Assembly: GCF_023101145.1 (NCBI RefSeq)
Contig: NZ_CP073714.1
Span: 4,588,001 to 4,652,000, forward strand
Direction of reading: 5' to 3'
Source: Paenibacillus pabuli
GTDB lineage: Bacteria > Bacillota > Bacilli > Paenibacillales > Paenibacillaceae
Length of the DNA: 64,000 bases
The position numbers were made by a program, and so were the translations under genes. Position 1 is the stretch's first letter. Each line of letters opens with the position of its first letter. Shown in pieces: positions 61,279-64,000 of this stretch. The notes below the pieces were generated by a model. It did no database searches. It was not told where the DNA came from and saw only the letters and a list, made by a program, of their open reading frames with translations.

Positions 61279-63618
61279 TCATGCCTCTTGTTTCTCGGCA
61301 GATAGTTTGCCTGTTGTCTTATCTTGCAGAATAATACGCGCCTTTACCGTACTTCCGTCTTTTCGTTTAAAAGCCAATACCTGAGTACTTCCTTTTTCAA
61401 TCAACGCTTTTAACATTGTACTGGTAATTTTCTTGCCGATGTATTCTTTCCAAATGACAAATCCGCAGCCTTCCTTGAAACGTGTGCAGCCGTAACCTTT
61501 TTTGCCTTCTATAATCTGACCGGTGCAGCCCGGTGATGGACAAAATGCCAGCGTTTCACGAACGCCCGGTTGGCCCGAATTCGAAGATTGCTTTTGCGCC
61601 GTCGAGTTCGCAACACTACCAGTTCTGGATGAAGCTCCCGACGTTTGACGTGAAGTCTTCGAACCTGCATGGGTACCCAAGCCAGCACTTGATGTTTTAG
61701 CAGAAGTTACTCTTGTACTGGTTCTCTTGGCTTTGGCTCCCTTACCTTTACCCCGCGTGTCTTCCCCAAAAGCGTCCGCTGGTGCCGGTGCCTGCACACG
61801 TACTTTATCGATAATGGACATCGTAAATTTCTTGACGTTCTCCATGAACTTATCCTGGCCCGCTTCACCTTTGGAGATTTGGTACAACCTTCTTTCCCAT
61901 TGGCCCGTCATCTCAGGCGAAGTTAGCAGATCAACGCCTGCCTTGCGGATTAGTTCAATGGCTGTCCGGCCCTTTAACGTCAGCTGCATCTTTTTACCCT
62001 GCATCGTAATGTAACCCACGTTTTTAAGTCTTTCAATTGTTGCTGCACGAGTCGCCGGTGTACCCAGTCCACTGTCTTTCATTGCATCACGCAGCTCTTC
62101 ATTCTCAATCTGTTTCCCTGCACTCTCCATTGCTTTTAACAACGTTCCCTCAGTATAACTCTTGGGAGGCTGTGTCGCCTTCTCCTTGAATTCACTTTTG
62201 GTACATTGAACAGGCAATTCAGGTTGAACGGCAAATGCCTTGTCCGTCCATTCCTCCGCTTCCTCTTCTTCGTTGCTGTTCTTCTTTGTCTTTTTCTTGC
62301 CTGTCTGCTCCTGATCTGACGAGCCCAGTACCACCTTCCACCCCAGTGAAAGCAGCTCTTTCACAGATGTTTTGAACTGGTGCTTCTCAACGTCAGTGAG
62401 CACGGTATGCTGCTTATACTCTGCTGGCGGATAGAAATGGGATAAGAAACGCCTTACTATCAGATCATAAATATTCTGTTCATCCTTGGATAACGTACCC
62501 GGTCGTTTCAATGTAGGCAGAATCGCATGGTGATCCTCAACTCTGGACGGGTTACATACACCCTTGTTATTTTTATGAACGAGTTCAGGCTTCGCTCCTT
62601 GCGCCAGTTCACTGTATGATCCATTCTTAAGCAAATTCAGCGTTTTGTGCATACCTTCAATATTCTGTTCCGTAACATAGTTCGAATTGGTTCTAGGATA
62701 AGAGATCACCTTATGTTTCTCATAAAGCGCCTGTGCAATATCCAACGTTTTCTTCGCCCCATATCCATACTTGGCATTTGCTTCACGTTGCAAAAGGGTC
62801 AGATCATACAACCGATATGGATACTCCTTGGTCTGTTTTGCTTCGTACTTGGTAATCTGTCCCGTCTTCCCCTTCACGCTGGTCGCAATTGATTCAGCAA
62901 CGGCGGGGTCGGTTAGCTTGTCCCCTTGACGCAAACCCCTGTACTCCACTCCTTCTTGACGAAACCATGCGGCTACTTCATAAAAGGTCTGGGACTGGAA
63001 CGCTTCAATTTCGATTTCCCGATCATAGATCAAGGCCAGCACCGGAGTCTGCACCCGGCCTACAGAGAGCAAAGCATTGTGTCGGGTGGTAAAAGCCCGG
63101 GATGCATTCATGCCAATGAGCCAATCCGCTTCACTACGAGCCCGGGCAGCATGAGTCAAATTCTCAAATTCAGACGCATCTTTCAAACCGTCAAAACCAC
63201 GTTTAATACTCTCTGCCGTCAGATCCGATATCCACAGGCGTTTTACAGGCTGACGGAGCTTCAACTGTTGTTGAATTAAGGCAAAAATATACTGTCCCTC
63301 TCGCCCTGCATCACAAGCATTAACGATGGCCGATGCCCTTTTCGCAAGTTCTCCGATTATTTTCAGTTGATCTTTCGTTCTGGGGTTGGGTACAATCTTG
63401 AACTGATCCGGAATGATTGGCAGGTCGCCGATATTCCAGCGCTTATACTTTGAATCATAGGCGTCCGGTTCAGCAAGTCCCAATAGATGACCAATCGCCC
63501 AGGTGATAATGTAATGCTCACCTTCCAAATAACTGCGATTGTTCTTGGCTCTTGGTTCTATGACGGCGGCAATGGTTCGTCCCATGTCGGGCTTTTCCGC
63601 AATAACCAATGTCTTCAT
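61279..63618 (-). CDS. topB: DNA topoisomerase III
   Basis: 779 residues, ATG after GGAGGAGAG. Toprim motifs include VIAEKPDMGRT and ACDAGREGQYIF; the catalytic tyrosine lies in VISYPRTNSNYVT. The core ends near 600. A Ser/Thr/Lys-rich linker of about 85 residues (around 610-695) leads to a C-terminal zinc-binding-like module (CPSPGCTGQ ... GYGCTRFKEGCGFVIWKEYIG). A type IA topoisomerase that unlinks single-stranded DNA, for example at converging forks. The linker is longer than usual. Confidence 0.95.
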   Translation of the reverse strand: MKTLVIAEKPDMGRTIAAVIEPRAKNNRSYLEGEHYIITWAIGHLLGLAEPDAYDSKYKRWNIGDLPIIPDQFKIVPNPRTKDQLKIIGELAKRASAIVNACDAGREGQYIFALIQQQLKLRQPVKRLWISDLTAESIKRGFDGLKDASEFENLTHAARARSEADWLIGMNASRAFTTRHNALLSVGRVQTPVLALIYDREIEIEAFQSQTFYEVAAWFRQEGVEYRGLRQGDKLTDPAVAESIATSVKGKTGQITKYEAKQTKEYPYRLYDLTLLQREANAKYGYGAKKTLDIAQALYEKHKVISYPRTNSNYVTEQNIEGMHKTLNLLKNGSYSELAQGAKPELVHKNNKGVCNPSRVEDHHAILPTLKRPGTLSKDEQNIYDLIVRRFLSHFYPPAEYKQHTVLTDVEKHQFKTSVKELLSLGWKVVLGSSDQEQTGKKKTKKNSNEEEEAEEWTDKAFAVQPELPVQCTKSEFKEKATQPPKSYTEGTLLKAMESAGKQIENEELRDAMKDSGLGTPATRAATIERLKNVGYITMQGKKMQLTLKGRTAIELIRKAGVDLLTSPEMTGQWERRLYQISKGEAGQDKFMENVKKFTMSIIDKVRVQAPAPADAFGEDTRGKGKGAKAKRTSTRVTSAKTSSAGLGTHAGSKTSRQTSGASSRTGSVANSTAQKQSSNSGQPGVRETLAFCPSPGCTGQIIEGKKGYGCTRFKEGCGFVIWKEYIGKKITSTMLKALIEKGSTQVLAFKRKDGSTVKARIILQDKTTGKLSAEKQEA

Positions 63619-63655
63619 CCGTCCATCTCTCCTCCTTCACCGTCCACATGACGGC

Positions 63656-63685
63656 AAAAAGGGGCCTTCCGCCCACGGAAGCCCC
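63656..63685 (-). terminator. Terminator after fur
   Basis: On the minus strand GGGGCTTCCG / CGGAAGGCCCC, with one bulge, followed by TTTTT. It lies between fur and topB. Confidence 0.8.
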
Positions 63686-63743
63686 TTGCTTCTGAAACTT
63701 ATTATATCAGATTTTGATTGCGGGAGCATCCTCCCTCTTGGAT

Positions 63744-64000
63744 TTACCCTGCTGCCTGTTCATTCAAAGCCTGCTTCGCTCTGCATTCTTTGCATACGCC
63801 CTGAAAATCAAGCCGATGGTCTGTAACGGCAAAGCCATACTGACGCTCGATTTGTTGTTCCAAACGAAGCAAGCCATCTTCCATAATCTCTTCCACAGTG
63901 CCACACTCTGTGCAAATCAAATGATGATGGTGATGTGAGCCATCCGTACTTCGCAGGTCAAAACGCGCAGCACCGTCCCCAAAATTAATCTTTTCCACGA
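63744..64000 (-). CDS. fur: Ferric uptake regulator Fur, C-terminal part (runs off the window)
   Basis: About 85 residues of the dimerisation and metal-binding half; the DNA-binding half lies outside the window. It starts in VEKINFGDGAARFDL, which closely resembles B. subtilis Fur, followed by SHHHHHLICTECGTVEEI and DHRLDFQGVCKECRA. The two CxxC pairs form the structural zinc site, and the His-rich stretch contributes metal ligands. It represses iron-uptake genes when iron is plentiful. Identification as Fur rather than PerR or Zur rests on these matches. Confidence 0.88.
   Translation of the reverse strand, partial: VEKINFGDGAARFDLRSTDGSHHHHHLICTECGTVEEIMEDGLLRLEQQIERQYGFAVTDHRLDFQGVCKECRAKQALNEQAAG

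Overview
The window reads as chromosomal DNA of a low- to mid-GC, spore-forming Bacillota of the Paenibacillus type. Evidence: strong AGGAGG ribosome binding sites, short TTGACA/TATAAT-like promoters, a Bacillus-type Fur, a c-di-AMP (ydaO/yuaA) riboswitch before a LysM/3D cell-wall gene, a class Ib nrdIEF operon with NrdR boxes, XerS, and a PspA-DUF350-DUF4178-DUF4247 operon. The genus is inferred from gene content only. No rRNA, tRNA, CRISPR array, insertion sequence or phage region was seen.

Layout. 1-1.8 kb: partial YitT-family membrane protein, then a MerR regulator divergent from a short-chain dehydrogenase. 1.8-4.2 kb: carboxy(nor)spermidine dehydrogenase and decarboxylase. 4.2-5.6 kb: a structured gap and a secreted bulb-type lectin. 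5.8-11.8 kb: cydABCD for cytochrome bd. 12.4-18.9 kb: nos-type genes (nosD, nosL, nosY, nosF, TlpA-like) without nosZ, behind a three-gene signalling operon (OmpR-type regulator, NarX-type kinase, NarL-type regulator). 19.2-22.7 kb: nrdIEF. 

22.8-30.4 kb is the most unusual part: eight tightly packed minus-strand genes encoding a carrier protein, an ATP-grasp ligase, a GT-B glycosyltransferase-like protein, a radical SAM/SPASM protein, an ABC exporter (one ATPase, two permeases) and an unrecognised protein with a possible papain/BtrH-like core. One consensus promoter carrying a palindrome precedes them. An aminoglycoside-phosphotransferase-fold gene diverges from it. The set resembles the aminoacyl-carrier part of butirosin biosynthesis but lacks any deoxystreptamine genes, so its product is unknown.

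32-42 kb: aldo/keto reductase, GNAT acetyltransferase, XerS, moeA-mobB, a small HNH protein, the PspA operon, an LpdD-like protein, a polysaccharide deacetylase and the riboswitch-controlled LysM/3D protein. 42.7-46.2 kb: a glutamine-type ABC importer with binding protein and permease fused, and an M20 amidohydrolase. 46.5-53.6 kb: alpha-glucan metabolism (neopullulanase-like enzyme, glgBA, glgC) with a frameshifted small gene inside. 53.7-58 kb: a four-gene envelope-signalling operon (orphan PhnC-like ATPase, FG-GAP lipoprotein, OmpR-type regulator, HAMP kinase). 58-64 kb: an MFS transporter, a winged-helix regulator, a HAD phosphatase, topB and the 3' part of fur.

Functionally, the left third suggests low-oxygen respiration (cytochrome bd, nos maturation factors, two signalling families). 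The middle is a probable specialised-metabolite locus. The right third combines envelope stress, glycogen storage and amino-acid import.
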